A stretch of 64,000 bases of DNA from Ruminococcus flavefaciens 007c (GCF_000571935.1 NZ_ATAX01000010.1:52711-116710); one strand, 5' to 3'. Counted from the stretch's first letter, positions 51,590-60,519 are shown. Translations and numbers: made by a program. The notes: generated from the sequence alone by a model not told the origin.

Positions 51590-52414
51590 ATGGTTGAATA
51601 TCAGCAGAAGGAATATTATCGCATCAGTGATCTGGTCGATATAGTAAAACTTCTGAGAGGCGAGGGCGGTTGCCCGTGGGACAGAGAACAAACCCACAAG
51701 TCAATAAAAAGCGACTTCATTGAAGAGACCTGTGAAGTTATCGAGGCCATTGACCTCGAGGATACAGATCTCCTCAGGGAAGAACTGGGCGATGTACTGC
51801 TTCAGGTCGTTTTCCATTGCAGGATCGAGGAGGAAACGGGATCGTTTACCTTCGATGACGTGTGCGACGAGATCTGCAAAAAGCTTATTATCCGCCACCC
51901 CCATGTTTTCGGCGACGTTACAGCCAATAATACCGAACAGGTATTAAAGAACTGGGACGCCATAAAGATGGAGACCAAGGGTCAGGAAAGGTATACGGAC
52001 ACACTCACAAGCGTTGCCAAGTCCCTTCCCGCTCTTATGAGAGCGCAGAAGGTCGGCAAAAGAGCAATGCGCGCAGGTATGGATTTCCGCTGCGCTGAGG
52101 ATGCCGTGGCTTGTATCGGAAACGAAAAAGCTGAGCTGGACGCCGCTATCGCTAATAACGATAAGGCCAATATCGAGGAAGAGATCGGTGATCTCCTGTT
52201 TTCCTGCGTTAACGCAGCACGCCATTTAGGTGTTGACGCTGAGTTGGCACTGAAAGCAGCCACCGAAAAATTCATTGAACGGTTTTCTGTTACGGAGAAT
52301 CTCGTTTCAGCCGATGAACTCGATATGAAAGAACTTCCTATTGAAGAGCTTGACATTTATTGGGCCAAGGCAAAAACAATTATTTGTAAAACGGAGGAAC
52401 GAAAAAATGACTAA
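51590..52414 (+). CDS. mazG: Nucleoside triphosphate pyrophosphohydrolase MazG
   Basis: 274 residues with two MazG domains, as in the housekeeping MazG that hydrolyses all NTPs to NMP and pyrophosphate. The first domain has LRGEGGCPWDREQTHKSI then EELGDVLLQVVFHCRIEEET; the second has EEEIGDLLFSCVNAARHLG with the paired acidic EExxD metal site. The start follows AAAGGGAGTGTTTTCCT. Its stop overlaps the hup start by 8 bases. The order mazG-hup-rqcP is conserved in Firmicutes. Confidence 0.95.
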   Translation: MVEYQQKEYYRISDLVDIVKLLRGEGGCPWDREQTHKSIKSDFIEETCEVIEAIDLEDTDLLREELGDVLLQVVFHCRIEEETGSFTFDDVCDEICKKLIIRHPHVFGDVTANNTEQVLKNWDAIKMETKGQERYTDTLTSVAKSLPALMRAQKVGKRAMRAGMDFRCAEDAVACIGNEKAELDAAIANNDKANIEEEIGDLLFSCVNAARHLGVDAELALKAATEKFIERFSVTENLVSADELDMKELPIEELDIYWAKAKTIICKTEERKND

Positions 52415-52706
52415 GACAGAGCTTATCAATTCTATTGCTGACAAGGCTAATTGCACAAAGAAGGACGCATCTGCAGCTCTCGAGGCTACACTGACAGCTA
52501 TTCAGGAAACTCTCGAAAGCGGCGAAAAGGTTTCTATCACAGGCTTCGGTACATTCGAGGTTCGTGAGAGAGGCGAAAAGACCTGCATCAACCCCAAGAC
52601 AAAGGCTAAGATGGTTTGCCCTCCTTGCAAGGCTCCCGCTTTCAAGGCTGGCAGAGGTCTCAAGGAAGCTGTTAACGCTCCTAAGAAGAAGAGCAAGAAG
52701 AAGTAA
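52407..52706 (+). CDS. hup: DNA-binding protein HU
   Basis: 99 residues, MTKTELINSIADKANCTKKD at the start, then EKVSITGFGTFEVRERGEKT, the hallmark HU beta-arm region, and a Lys-rich tail KKKSKKK. HU bends and packages chromosomal DNA. The ATG follows ACGGAGGAACGAAAAA and lies within the last codons of mazG, so they are coupled; the longer frame from 52341 is overlap with mazG. A terminator follows, yet rqcP comes 40 bases later. Confidence 0.96.
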   Translation: MTKTELINSIADKANCTKKDASAALEATLTAIQETLESGEKVSITGFGTFEVRERGEKTCINPKTKAKMVCPPCKAPAFKAGRGLKEAVNAPKKKSKKK

Positions 52707-52713
52707 TCAAAAA

Positions 52714-52735
52714 GGGGGACAGTTCACTGTCCCCC
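52714..52735 (+). terminator. Terminator/attenuator after hup
   Basis: GGGGGACAG-ttca-CTGTCCCCC, a perfect 9-bp stem, then GATTTTATT. It probably lets hup be transcribed more than rqcP. Confidence 0.75.
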
Positions 52736-52768
52736 GATTTTATTGCAGGAACAGGAAAGGGAGATATT

Positions 52769-53011
52769 ATGAGACTGGACAAATACCTGAAGGTAACAAG
52801 ACTTATAAAGCGCCGCACAGTGGCTAACGAAGCCTGCGACGCAGAAAAGATAGTTGTCAACGGCAAGGCCGCAAGAGCCTCCTACGATGTCAAGGTAGGC
52901 GATATCATAGAGATAAACATGGGTACACGCCCCCTCAAAGTCAAGGTCCTCAGCGTCACAGAGCACGCTACAAAAGAGAATGCCGCAGATAATTATACCG
53001 TGATAGAATAA
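52769..53011 (+). CDS. rqcP: S4-domain RNA-binding protein RqcP
   Basis: 80 residues forming a single S4 domain (MRLDKYLKVTRLIKRRTVAN, GKAARASYDVKVGDIIEINM). It is the RqcP (formerly YabO) protein of ribosome-associated quality control, which helps add C-terminal Ala tails to stalled peptides. The neighbours hup and mazG match B. subtilis gene order. The ATG follows AAAGGGAGATATT. Confidence 0.93.
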   Translation: MRLDKYLKVTRLIKRRTVANEACDAEKIVVNGKAARASYDVKVGDIIEINMGTRPLKVKVLSVTEHATKENAADNYTVIE

Positions 53012-53035
53012 TACATCAACCATTGCCATAAATGA

Positions 53036-53064
53036 AAAAGGACGGATACATATCCGTCCTTTTT
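53036..53064. terminator. Bidirectional terminator between rqcP and the epimerase gene
   Basis: AAAAGGACGGATA-ca-TATCCGTCCTTTT, a 13-bp stem with A and T runs on both sides, between convergent genes. Confidence 0.9.
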
Positions 53065-53065
53065 A

Positions 53066-54019
53066 TTATTTTGTATTGTGGATGTCCCAGCGGAAGTTGG
53101 TGAACTTCGAAGCTTTGGTCTTATCCAGCATATTGTTGTTTTCCACCTTGGAAAGATCAAGGTAGCGGTAATTGGTCTTTTCTTCCTTGCTGCCGCCGAA
53201 GATGCCCTTGAGCTTGCTTATGGCACCTGCGGGAGTTTTCTGAAGTACAGCACCCAGACGGTGATTTTCCCTCATAAAAGTGATAATATCAGCAGCCGTC
53301 GTAAGCAGCTTGTCGCCTACGTTATATACCCCTGAAAGACTTGTTTTGTCTGCGTTCTTGACATAGCAGAGTATAAAATCAACAAGATTGTGTACACAGC
53401 AGAACTGAAAACCGTACTGTCCCTGACCGTATACAAAGAGCGATCCGTCCTTGGGATCGGTTATCTTTGCGACCAGGTTATCGGTAAAATTGAGCGTATA
53501 TACAGGTGAATAGCGGATAATACAGCAAATAACTTCCTTATGATGCTGTAACTCGCTTACAAGCGCCTTTTCCGAAGAATACTTCAAAACAGCATAGTTT
53601 GTAGAAGGCTTCAGATCGCTGTCCTCACGGATAGGCTCACGTGTCTTCGGGAACTGGTAAACCTGCTCTGTGCTGAGCATGATGAATTTCTTTACTTCTT
53701 CGGTCATTGCATATCTGAAAATGAATTTATCGATTGAGGCTGAATCGCTCATCTGTTTTTCGGTGACGATAGGTCCCATGTCGTTGTCAACAGTACAAGC
53801 AGCATGGATGACTACATCAAACTTGTTCTTCTCAAACAGCTCTGCGATAGTGTTCTTATCTGTGGGATCACATTCAACTGATGAATAATTGAGCTTTCCA
53901 ACATTATATCCTGATTCTTCTCTGTCTACAGCTATGACTTCATAGCCTTTCTTGAGGAGTCCTGAACAGATATGCTGCCCTATAAGGCCGCAGCCGCCCG
54001 TAACAAGCACCTTCTCCAT
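53066..54019 (-). CDS. NAD(P)-dependent epimerase/dehydratase family protein
   Basis: 317 residues of the extended short-chain dehydrogenase type, as in UDP-sugar epimerases. The NAD-binding motif VTGGCGLIGQHICSGLLKKG is at the start, VVIHAACTVDNDMG near 75, and LSTEQVYQFP in the place of the catalytic Ser region; no clear YxxxK motif was confirmed (candidate NYAVLKYSSEKAL has Y-x-x-x-K only as YAVLK), so activity is uncertain. AGGAGG sits 8 bases before the ATG at 54019, making it preferable to the ATG at 54025. Substrate unknown. Confidence 0.85.
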   Translation of the reverse strand: MEKVLVTGGCGLIGQHICSGLLKKGYEVIAVDREESGYNVGKLNYSSVECDPTDKNTIAELFEKNKFDVVIHAACTVDNDMGPIVTEKQMSDSASIDKFIFRYAMTEEVKKFIMLSTEQVYQFPKTREPIREDSDLKPSTNYAVLKYSSEKALVSELQHHKEVICCIIRYSPVYTLNFTDNLVAKITDPKDGSLFVYGQGQYGFQFCCVHNLVDFILCYVKNADKTSLSGVYNVGDKLLTTAADIITFMRENHRLGAVLQKTPAGAISKLKGIFGGSKEEKTNYRYLDLSKVENNNMLDKTKASKFTNFRWDIHNTK

Positions 54020-54157
54020 GAGCATAGCCTCCTTTCTTGTAGCTTAAATAATATCAATAGTATATCCTCTGATCTTAAAAATATAATATAATCCTTTGCT
54101 TATAAAACAGCATTCTGCCGCGTAAACGTGCTGCAACGTTTTTATCTTTATTATGAC

Positions 54158-55564
54158 TCAGTCAATGTCAGCCGATTCAGGATCGGAATTTATTTTGTCA
54201 AGGTATTTATCCACAGCCGCAGATACAGACTCATAGGTCTCGTTCCACGGAGTACCTCTTGCAGTCAGTCTGAGACTGTCGTTTATCAGATCACCGCAGT
54301 CCTTGGAAACGCCTCTTGAAAGGTCGATGACAGGATTCTTCTCAGCGAGCTCCTGCATATTGTTCTTCATGTCGATCATTTCCTGTGTCCAGCCGTAATC
54401 CGCCATAAACTGCTTATCCGCCAGTGCCTTTGTTTCCTCATCAATATGCGCAAAGCGTTTACAGTCAAGGTATTTTGCAACTCCCTCGGGATTAGAGCCT
54501 CCGCTTACGAACATATACGACTCAAAGCCCGTAGGGATATAGTACTCGTCTGCCTCGGGATCCTTCGGCATGGGGACGAAGAATGCGTCCTCGCCGTATT
54601 TTGCGGTCCACTGCGACTTTTCGGTATAGAAGTCGTACAGACCGATAGGATAGAACAGTGTTTTGCCCTCGCCCACATATGCAGGCTTTGTCTCCCAGCC
54701 GAAATCGCCTACGCCTATGGCGATACACCCCTTCTGATAGAGGTCATAGATCCAGTTCTGTACTCTCTCCATGGAAGGATCGGCAAGATTGCTTACCAGC
54801 TTGCCGTTTTCGAGACTTACGGGAGGCACTCCCGTTGTATTCATGAGACCGAATTCGAACCACCAGCCGTCAATGCCGTACTTCTGGTTATCCGCATCCA
54901 CATAGCTCTCCAGCATATTCTGGAAGGCATCCCATGTCCATTCTCCGTTTTCGTACAGTACCGCAGGATCGTCAAGACCCGCCTCGGCAACTGTTTTCCT
55001 GTTATACACTACTGCCACGGCATCGCCTGTTGCCTGGACTCCTGCCATATAATGCTTACCGTTCCATGTGAACGTGTCATTCACGTCCTTGACATCTTCC
55101 CAGAGGGGGGAATCGAAGTCGATATAATCGTCCACGGGAACGAACATCTTCTTTATGGCACCTTTCGGAAAGGCATCGAGATTTCCTCCGTAGAAGAAGT
55201 CTATGCCCTCATCCGAGCTGATATACTCTGTAAGCTTGTCATATCTCTCTTCGAAGGTACAGGGATAATACTTTATGGTACCTCCGTAGCGTTCCTGAAA
55301 TACAGCGAGATCGGTAGGGACATTCTTGCCAGTGCTGTCAGGATTTATGTCCCAGTCGGACAGCCATTTGATAACGCCGTTTTCCAGCTTGTCGCCTGTG
55401 AGGAGATCGGAATTCAGAGCGTTCTGATGGATCTCTTCTCTTACAGCAGAGTCAAGCTCTCTGCTGTATGCGGACTTCTCTTCCTTTTTGCCGCTGCAGG
55501 CGAGAAGTGACATAGACATTGCCGTAAGGAGCAATGCCGAAATAAAAACTCGTGTTTTTTTCAT
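54158..55564 (-). CDS. Extracellular solute-binding lipoprotein, family 1
   Basis: 468 residues with a lipoprotein signal (SALLLTAMSMSLLACSGKKE, lipobox LLAC). The fold is that of periplasmic-type sugar-binding proteins of ABC importers (VIKWLSDWDINPDSTGKN, DFFYGGNLDAFPKGAIKKMF, ENGEWTWDAFQNMLESYVDA). The ATG at 55564 is 7 bases after AAAGGAG; the TTG at 55570 is too close. No permease or ATPase gene is next to it, so it is an orphan binding protein that would rely on transport genes elsewhere. Confidence 0.88.
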   Translation of the reverse strand: MKKTRVFISALLLTAMSMSLLACSGKKEEKSAYSRELDSAVREEIHQNALNSDLLTGDKLENGVIKWLSDWDINPDSTGKNVPTDLAVFQERYGGTIKYYPCTFEERYDKLTEYISSDEGIDFFYGGNLDAFPKGAIKKMFVPVDDYIDFDSPLWEDVKDVNDTFTWNGKHYMAGVQATGDAVAVVYNRKTVAEAGLDDPAVLYENGEWTWDAFQNMLESYVDADNQKYGIDGWWFEFGLMNTTGVPPVSLENGKLVSNLADPSMERVQNWIYDLYQKGCIAIGVGDFGWETKPAYVGEGKTLFYPIGLYDFYTEKSQWTAKYGEDAFFVPMPKDPEADEYYIPTGFESYMFVSGGSNPEGVAKYLDCKRFAHIDEETKALADKQFMADYGWTQEMIDMKNNMQELAEKNPVIDLSRGVSKDCGDLINDSLRLTARGTPWNETYESVSAAVDKYLDKINSDPESADID

Positions 55565-55748
55565 CCTCAAACTCCTTTAATATCGCCCATTTCTCATGTA
55601 TATCATATGTTTCCACTTTCCTTAATTATATCACTTTGTCAGCATTTATGTCAATATAAATATTACATAGATTTCAGTTATGTTTATAGTTAGTTTATAC
55701 CATATAATGTGTTAATACTGTGATATATTTCAGACAAATTCACATATT

Positions 55749-56414
55749 TCATCTGCATTTTGTTCCTGTTGCCCTGTATGCACAGCTCTCTTTCATACTG
55801 CACACAGCACAGCCGTGCCCGCCGCGCTCCACAGGGGTCTCAGAAATGCCAATTACAGCCGTAACAGACTTTGACGGTATAAGCAAGCAGCTGTCGGTAA
55901 CAGTGAGACCTATGCGTCTCTGAGCGTTCAGAGCGAGGAGTATGCTCTGCTGGAGTGAAATGGGAAGATCTCCGTATCCGGGACTGAACCGCCATGTACG
56001 GTATATGCCCTGACGGGATGAGAATATCTCCTCCTCTGCTCTGTTACAGACCTGCTCTACTGCCGCACTGCATATACAGTCCAGTGCAAGAGAGCCGGCC
56101 ATATCATTTACGGCAGCCTGCCTTATAAGCTTATCCGCCTCCTGAGAAAGCGTAGCAGCAAGGAGCACTGCCCTTGTACAGCCTTTCATGTGACGCCTTA
56201 TGTCATTTCCCGTAAAAGGCTCGTCCACAGCGCCAAGGACTACACCCTCATCGGTAAACTCCACAGAGGTCTCGAGATAAACGTATTTCGGACGCACAAG
56301 CTGTCTTACCTGTTTTTCCGCCCTGTCAAGAAGCGCTTCAACGGTACTGTCTGGCTTGCCCTTTACGCCCATATACCGCGCAGCTTCTGATTTAGATACA
56401 GGCAGGAGCTCCAT
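55749..56414 (-). CDS. MetH activation domain-like protein (vitamin B12-dependent methionine synthase reactivation)
   Basis: 221 residues. The fold and the motif RFSPGYGDLPISLQQSILLA match the stand-alone proteins related to the cobalamin methionine synthase activation domain, which binds AdoMet and helps reactivate the cobalamin form. A C-terminal CAVCSMKESC cluster is common in this group. The ATG at 56414 overlaps the metF stop (TGATG), so it is co-translated with metF, linking it to methionine and one-carbon metabolism. A GTG at 56417 is an alternative start. Confidence 0.88.
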   Translation of the reverse strand: MELLPVSKSEAARYMGVKGKPDSTVEALLDRAEKQVRQLVRPKYVYLETSVEFTDEGVVLGAVDEPFTGNDIRRHMKGCTRAVLLAATLSQEADKLIRQAAVNDMAGSLALDCICSAAVEQVCNRAEEEIFSSRQGIYRTWRFSPGYGDLPISLQQSILLALNAQRRIGLTVTDSCLLIPSKSVTAVIGISETPVERGGHGCAVCSMKESCAYRATGTKCR

Positions 56415-57274
56415 CACACACCTATTACGCCCGATACAGCCTCACTTATCTTGCGGGCTACATACGGGTTATTCATGGTATACAGATGGATACCGTCCAC
56501 TCCGCTTGCCACCAGGTCTATGATCTGATTTACGGCATAGGCTATGCCCGCATCGCGGAGAGCTTCGGGATTATGCTCATACTTTGTCATTATGCGCACG
56601 AACTTTGCGGGAAGACTTGCTCCGCAGGTAGTTACCATGCGCTCGATCTGTTTCTTATTTACAACAGGCATTATACCTGCCTCAATGGGTACGTTTATAC
56701 CCGCTATAGCAGCCTTCTCGCGGAAAGAGTAGAAATTATCGTTATCGAAGAAAAGCTGTGTTATAAGGTGGTCTGCACCTGCATCGACCTTTTTCCGGAG
56801 ATTGGTTATATCCTCCACAAGGTTTTCGGCATCGGGATGACACTCGGGGTAGCAGGCTGCCGCAATATCAAAATCTCCATTTGTCTTTATATAGCTGATA
56901 AGGTCACTGGCGTAACGGAAATCGTTGACAGGCTCTATCTCGGGATTTATATCGCCTCTCAGTGCGAGTATATTCTCTATTCCCCTTGATTTTGCCTCAT
57001 CAAGAGCTGCGTCGATCTCTGCCTTTGTAAAGTTTATGCACGGCAGATGAAGCATAGGGATTATGCCGCTCTCGTTTATCTTTGAAGCAATTTCCAGCGC
57101 ATAACGGCTGTTGCCGCTGCCGCCGGCACCGAAGGTCACGCTGATAAAATCAGGTGAAAGCCCCTGAAGCTCCTCCAAAGTATCATATATAACTTCAACG
57201 GGACTTGTTTTCTTAGGAGGAAATACCTCAAAGGAAAACACCGTTTTATTCTTGAAAAGTTCCTTTATATACAT
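56414..57274 (-). CDS. metF: Methylenetetrahydrofolate reductase
   Basis: 286 residues, the usual size. It reduces 5,10-methylene-THF to 5-methyl-THF for methionine synthesis, with FAD. Family landmarks are VFSFEVFPPKKTSPVEVIYD, LSPDFISVTFGAGGSGNSRY, NILALRGDINPE and AGADHLITQLFFDNDNFY. The ATG at 57274 is 6 bases after GGAGG, whereas the ATG at 57280 touches that site. It is the first gene of a two-gene unit with the MetH activation-like gene. Confidence 0.95.
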   Translation of the reverse strand: MYIKELFKNKTVFSFEVFPPKKTSPVEVIYDTLEELQGLSPDFISVTFGAGGSGNSRYALEIASKINESGIIPMLHLPCINFTKAEIDAALDEAKSRGIENILALRGDINPEIEPVNDFRYASDLISYIKTNGDFDIAAACYPECHPDAENLVEDITNLRKKVDAGADHLITQLFFDNDNFYSFREKAAIAGINVPIEAGIMPVVNKKQIERMVTTCGASLPAKFVRIMTKYEHNPEALRDAGIAYAVNQIIDLVASGVDGIHLYTMNNPYVARKISEAVSGVIGV

Positions 57275-57287
57275 CTGCATCCTCCGT

Positions 57288-57959
57288 TCAGTCTATGGAC
57301 CAGTCTATCTCCCCCATGCCGTGAGCGCGAAGGAATTCATTAGCCTTTGAGAAGTGTCGGCATCCGAAAAATCCGTTATAAGCCGAAAGCGGACTCGGAT
57401 GCGCCGCCTTCAGTATCAGATGCGCGGGATTGGTTATGAACTGCTGTTTTGCCTTGGCGTCTCCGCCCCAGAGCATGAACACCATAGGCTTTTCACGCTT
57501 GTTAAGGAGCTGTATCACATCAGTAGTGAAGTACTCCCAGCCCAGTCCGCGGTGACTTCTTGCCTGGTCTGCACGGACGGTAAGTACAGAATTGAGCAGG
57601 AGCACTCCCTCCTGCGCCCATTTGGTAAGCTCTCCGTGCTTTCCAAGGTTGTCTATGCCCACATCGTCCCTTATTTCCTTGAATATATTTATAAGAGACG
57701 GCGGCGGAGCTATGCCCCTGCGCACAGAAAAGCTCAGCCCGTGAGCCTGTCCCTCCCCGTGATAGGGGTCCTGTCCGATTATAACGCATTTTACGTCGTT
57801 ATAGGCTGTATACTTCATAGCGTTGTATATATCATACATATTCGGGTAAATACGCTGCGTTCTGTACTCATTGATGAGCTTCTGACGGAGCTGCAAGTAA
57901 TATTCCTTATCAAATTCGCCCTTGAGTAGCTCGTCCCAGTCGTTGTTAAAGTTTACCAT
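57288..57959 (-). CDS. ung: Uracil-DNA glycosylase
   Basis: 223 residues, family 1 UDG, which removes uracil from DNA. Motif A is IIGQDPYHGEGQAHGLSFSV (catalytic Asp in GQDPYH) and motif B is LKAAHPSPLSAYNGFFG. The ATG follows GGAGGAAAT. Its stop is 14 bases upstream of metF, so read-through is possible. Confidence 0.97.
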   Translation of the reverse strand: MVNFNNDWDELLKGEFDKEYYLQLRQKLINEYRTQRIYPNMYDIYNAMKYTAYNDVKCVIIGQDPYHGEGQAHGLSFSVRRGIAPPPSLINIFKEIRDDVGIDNLGKHGELTKWAQEGVLLLNSVLTVRADQARSHRGLGWEYFTTDVIQLLNKREKPMVFMLWGGDAKAKQQFITNPAHLILKAAHPSPLSAYNGFFGCRHFSKANEFLRAHGMGEIDWSID

Positions 57960-58011
57960 ATTTCCTCCGTATACAAAACAGGGACGACCTGAGCCGCCCC
58001 CTCATCTGCTG

Positions 58012-58509
58012 TCAATTAAAAACCGTATCCTCGTAGTATTTGAATTTTACGAGAGTGTTGCGCCTGTATGTAAGCGAACCCTGCTGATTGAACGGTACCT
58101 TGTCATATGCCTCGGCAGAACATTCAATCTTCAGCTTCTGTCCCTTTCTGGTAACAAAAACAAGTTCATAATACTCGTCAACGAGCTTCACCTGTCCTGT
58201 ACTTTCGATGATACGCAGACGATCATCGCTCTTTCTTACAAGAGTTGCCATTTCAACAATGGGCTCTGAAGTACGCTTCTGAACAGGCTCCTCCGCAGCT
58301 CTGCCTCTTTTTTCCGAAGGTAAGTGCTTTGCGGGAGCCTGAGCTCTCGGAGCATCTTCATATTCTGCATCTTCGCCGCCGCGCTCTTCAAGGAACAGTG
58401 AAAGGAATCTTCTGAACGAACTCTTTCCGCTGAACAAAAGCATTACAAGTATAAGTATTACTACAATTGCCCCAAGTAATATGAGCAGATTTTTCAATTG
58501 TTCGGTCAT
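58012..58509 (-). CDS. Unknown membrane-anchored protein
   Basis: 165 residues with one N-terminal membrane helix (LLILLGAIVVILILVMLLF), a charged disordered stretch (about 35-85) and a beta-rich C-terminal domain (VKLVDEYYELVFVTRKGQKL, EAYDKVPFNQQGSLTYRRN). The C-terminal part resembles the DUF2500 type of small membrane proteins in outline only. It is just upstream of ung in the same direction. No function assigned. Confidence 0.65.
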   Translation of the reverse strand: MTEQLKNLLILLGAIVVILILVMLLFSGKSSFRRFLSLFLEERGGEDAEYEDAPRAQAPAKHLPSEKRGRAAEEPVQKRTSEPIVEMATLVRKSDDRLRIIESTGQVKLVDEYYELVFVTRKGQKLKIECSAEAYDKVPFNQQGSLTYRRNTLVKFKYYEDTVFN

Positions 58510-58642
58510 TGATAAAAGGCCTTTGAGCCCTCTCCTTTCTATAATATAGCGTCGCAGATCTGTTTCATATCCCTTATGACGACACCTGAAAAAGTTTCAC
58601 TCTTATATTATAATATATTTTTCTCGATATTGCAAGTTGTAT

Positions 58643-58671
58643 TTGCAAATTTTTTTAAAATATGTTATAAT
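58643..58671 (+). promoter_or_regulatory. Promoter of the TtcA-like gene
   Basis: TTGCAA (58643-58648), 17 bases, TATAAT (58666-58671). Confidence 0.65.
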
Positions 58672-58682
58672 TAATGTGTACT

Positions 58683-58708
58683 CATTAACCGCCGTCAGGC
58701 GGTTAATG
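58683..58708 (+). promoter_or_regulatory. Stable hairpin in the leader of the TtcA-like gene
   Basis: CATTAACCGCC-gtca-GGCGGTTAATG, a perfect 11-bp stem with a 4-base loop, about at the transcription start and 50 bases before the ATG. No T-run follows, so it may stabilise the message rather than end it. Confidence 0.55.
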
Positions 58709-58757
58709 CCCTAAAGGTCAAAACATAGTGCAAGAAAACAAGTTAACGGAGGATCTT

Positions 58758-59504
58758 ATGCAGAAAATACTCGGTTATATGCGAAAAGCCATTCAGCAGT
58801 ACGGTCTGATACAGGACAATGACCGTATCCTTGTGGGAGTTTCCGGCGGCAAGGACAGTCTTGTGCTGCTGGACGGGCTTGTAATGCTTCAGAGGTTTAT
58901 CGGCATTGATTACAAGGTCATCGCGGTCACGCTGGATATGGGCTTCACAAACGGCACCATGAACTTCTCCCCCATCACAGAGCACTGCAAGACCCTCGGA
59001 GTGGAGTATCATATCATACCGACTCAGATAGCGGAGATCGTATTTGACGTTAGAAATGAACCCAGTCCATGCAGTCTCTGTGCGAGAATGAGGCGCGGAG
59101 CCCTCCATGACGCCGCAAACGACCTCGGCTGCAACAAGGTCGCACTGGGACATAATTACGACGACACGGTCGAGACCTTTATTATGAACCTGTTTACCGA
59201 GGGACGCATCGGCTGCTATTCCCCCTCCACCTACCTTACCCATAAAAAGGTCACTGTTATAAGGCCACTTGTACTTGCTCCCGAAAAGGAAGTCCGCAGA
59301 GCCGCAAGAAGAAACGCTCTTCCCGTTGTCACCTCCGTCTGTCCTGCCGACGGCCATACCAACCGCCAGAAAACAAAGGATTTCATAGCGGATATGGAGC
59401 GTAAGGAGCACGGCTTCAAGGACAGGATCTTCGGTGCCATGAAACGTGCCAATATAGACGGCTGGGGCGGTATCGGCTTTACTCCTCCGGTAAAAAAAGA
59501 CTAA
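58758..59504 (+). CDS. TtcA/TtuA-like tRNA 2-thiolation PP-loop ATPase
   Basis: 248 residues. The PP-loop RILVGVSGGKDSLVLLDGL is near 25 and the cysteine pair PSPCSLCARMRRGALHDAA is near 105, as in TtcA, which thiolates tRNA cytidine 32 using an iron-sulfur cluster. GHNYDDTVETFIMNLFTEG is also conserved. The ATG at 58758 has ACGGAGGATCTT before it; a GTG at 58728 is possible but has a weaker site. The modified base cannot be proven from sequence. Confidence 0.88.
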   Translation: MQKILGYMRKAIQQYGLIQDNDRILVGVSGGKDSLVLLDGLVMLQRFIGIDYKVIAVTLDMGFTNGTMNFSPITEHCKTLGVEYHIIPTQIAEIVFDVRNEPSPCSLCARMRRGALHDAANDLGCNKVALGHNYDDTVETFIMNLFTEGRIGCYSPSTYLTHKKVTVIRPLVLAPEKEVRRAARRNALPVVTSVCPADGHTNRQKTKDFIADMERKEHGFKDRIFGAMKRANIDGWGGIGFTPPVKKD

Positions 59505-59507
59505 AAA

Positions 59508-59534
59508 AAAGGCTCTCCAAAAAGGAGAGCCTTT
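59508..59534. terminator. Bidirectional terminator between the TtcA-like gene and scaE
   Basis: AAAGGCTCTCC-aaaaa-GGAGAGCCTTT, an 11-bp stem between convergent genes. Confidence 0.85.
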
Positions 59535-59564
59535 AATATTCTTAGATCAAAGATGACTAATTAA

Positions 59565-60479
59565 TTAGTCTTCCTTCTTTCTGAGAGCGAATGCTGTACC
59601 TACAGCGATTGCAAGACCTGCAACAGCTACGCCTGCACCAGCAACACCAGTCTTAGGTGAATCACCCTTCTTGGTTGTTGTTGTAGCCTTAGCCTTAGTT
59701 GTTGTTACAGCGGGCTTAGCTGTGTTTGTACCAGCAGCAGATGTAGCACGAGCTGTTGTACCAGCAGCTGAAGTTGTAGATGTTGTAGATGTTGTAGTTG
59801 TTGTAGTTGTAGTTGTAGTAGTTGTTGTAGTAGTTGTAGTTGTAGAAGATGTAGTACTCTCAACCTGGATATAACCCTGCTCAATACCCTGTGTAAAGGT
59901 CCAAGCCTGCATAAGGAGACCTTCCTCATCCTTCTTTACGTTTGTAAAGAGGTCCTCGTTTGTTGTTCTTGACTGGTAAGCAACCTGAACATCATACTTG
60001 TCACCAGGCTGTGCATCAGCAGGAACCTGGAGAACGAATGACCAAAGAACGCCATCCTTACCGTTGTTTGTTGAGCTACCTGTAGCTGTAAAGAATGAGT
60101 TATCTGTATCAGCCTCAGCCTTCTTTAATTCAAGAAGTCTTGCAGCTCTACCAGCTGTAGCAAGTGCGCCGTCCTCATCGGGGATGAGCTTGAGCTTAGG
60201 ATCGAACTGGATGTGGAGACCTGTTGCAGCATACTTATCAGCAGCGCCCTCAACAGAAAGCTCCATAGTTACCTTAGCATTAGGTGCCTCAGCAGCTGTG
60301 AGTGTCTTCTTTGTGATTGAAAGTGTAGGCTTTACAGGTGATGATGCAACATCAAGGTTGCCAGCATCATAAGCCTGACCAGCAGCGGGGCCTGCAAATG
60401 CAGAAACAGCTGAAGCAGAAAGTGCAACAGCAGAAACAGCGAGTGCTGCGAAAGCGCTCTTAAAGATGTTCTTCTTCAT
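59565..60479 (-). CDS. scaE: Cell-wall anchored single-cohesin scaffoldin, ScaE-like
   Basis: 304 residues. Signal peptide ending about Ala29 (SAVSAFAG), a cohesin-like module at about 45-200, a Thr-rich linker (about 206-260), and a sorting signal: SPKTG (about 275), a hydrophobic helix GVAVAGLAIAVGTAFAL and a basic tail RKKED. That is a sortase signal with Ser in place of the usual Leu of LPxTG. In R. flavefaciens, ScaE holds the cellulosome on the cell wall by binding XDoc modules of ScaB and CttA, and its gene follows cttA, as here. The start follows CTGAAAGGAAATAATAACA. The assignment rests on architecture and synteny. Confidence 0.88.
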   Translation of the reverse strand: MKKNIFKSAFAALAVSAVALSASAVSAFAGPAAGQAYDAGNLDVASSPVKPTLSITKKTLTAAEAPNAKVTMELSVEGAADKYAATGLHIQFDPKLKLIPDEDGALATAGRAARLLELKKAEADTDNSFFTATGSSTNNGKDGVLWSFVLQVPADAQPGDKYDVQVAYQSRTTNEDLFTNVKKDEEGLLMQAWTFTQGIEQGYIQVESTTSSTTTTTTTTTTTTTTTTTTSTTSTTSAAGTTARATSAAGTNTAKPAVTTTKAKATTTTKKGDSPKTGVAGAGVAVAGLAIAVGTAFALRKKED

Positions 60480-60519
60480 TGTTATTATTTCCTTTCAGAT
60501 AGTTTTAATTATATATGTT

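Noticed and set aside
54446..55510. A 354-residue open frame on the plus strand opposite the solute-binding protein gene
   Set aside because: Antisense shadow without translation signals or motifs.
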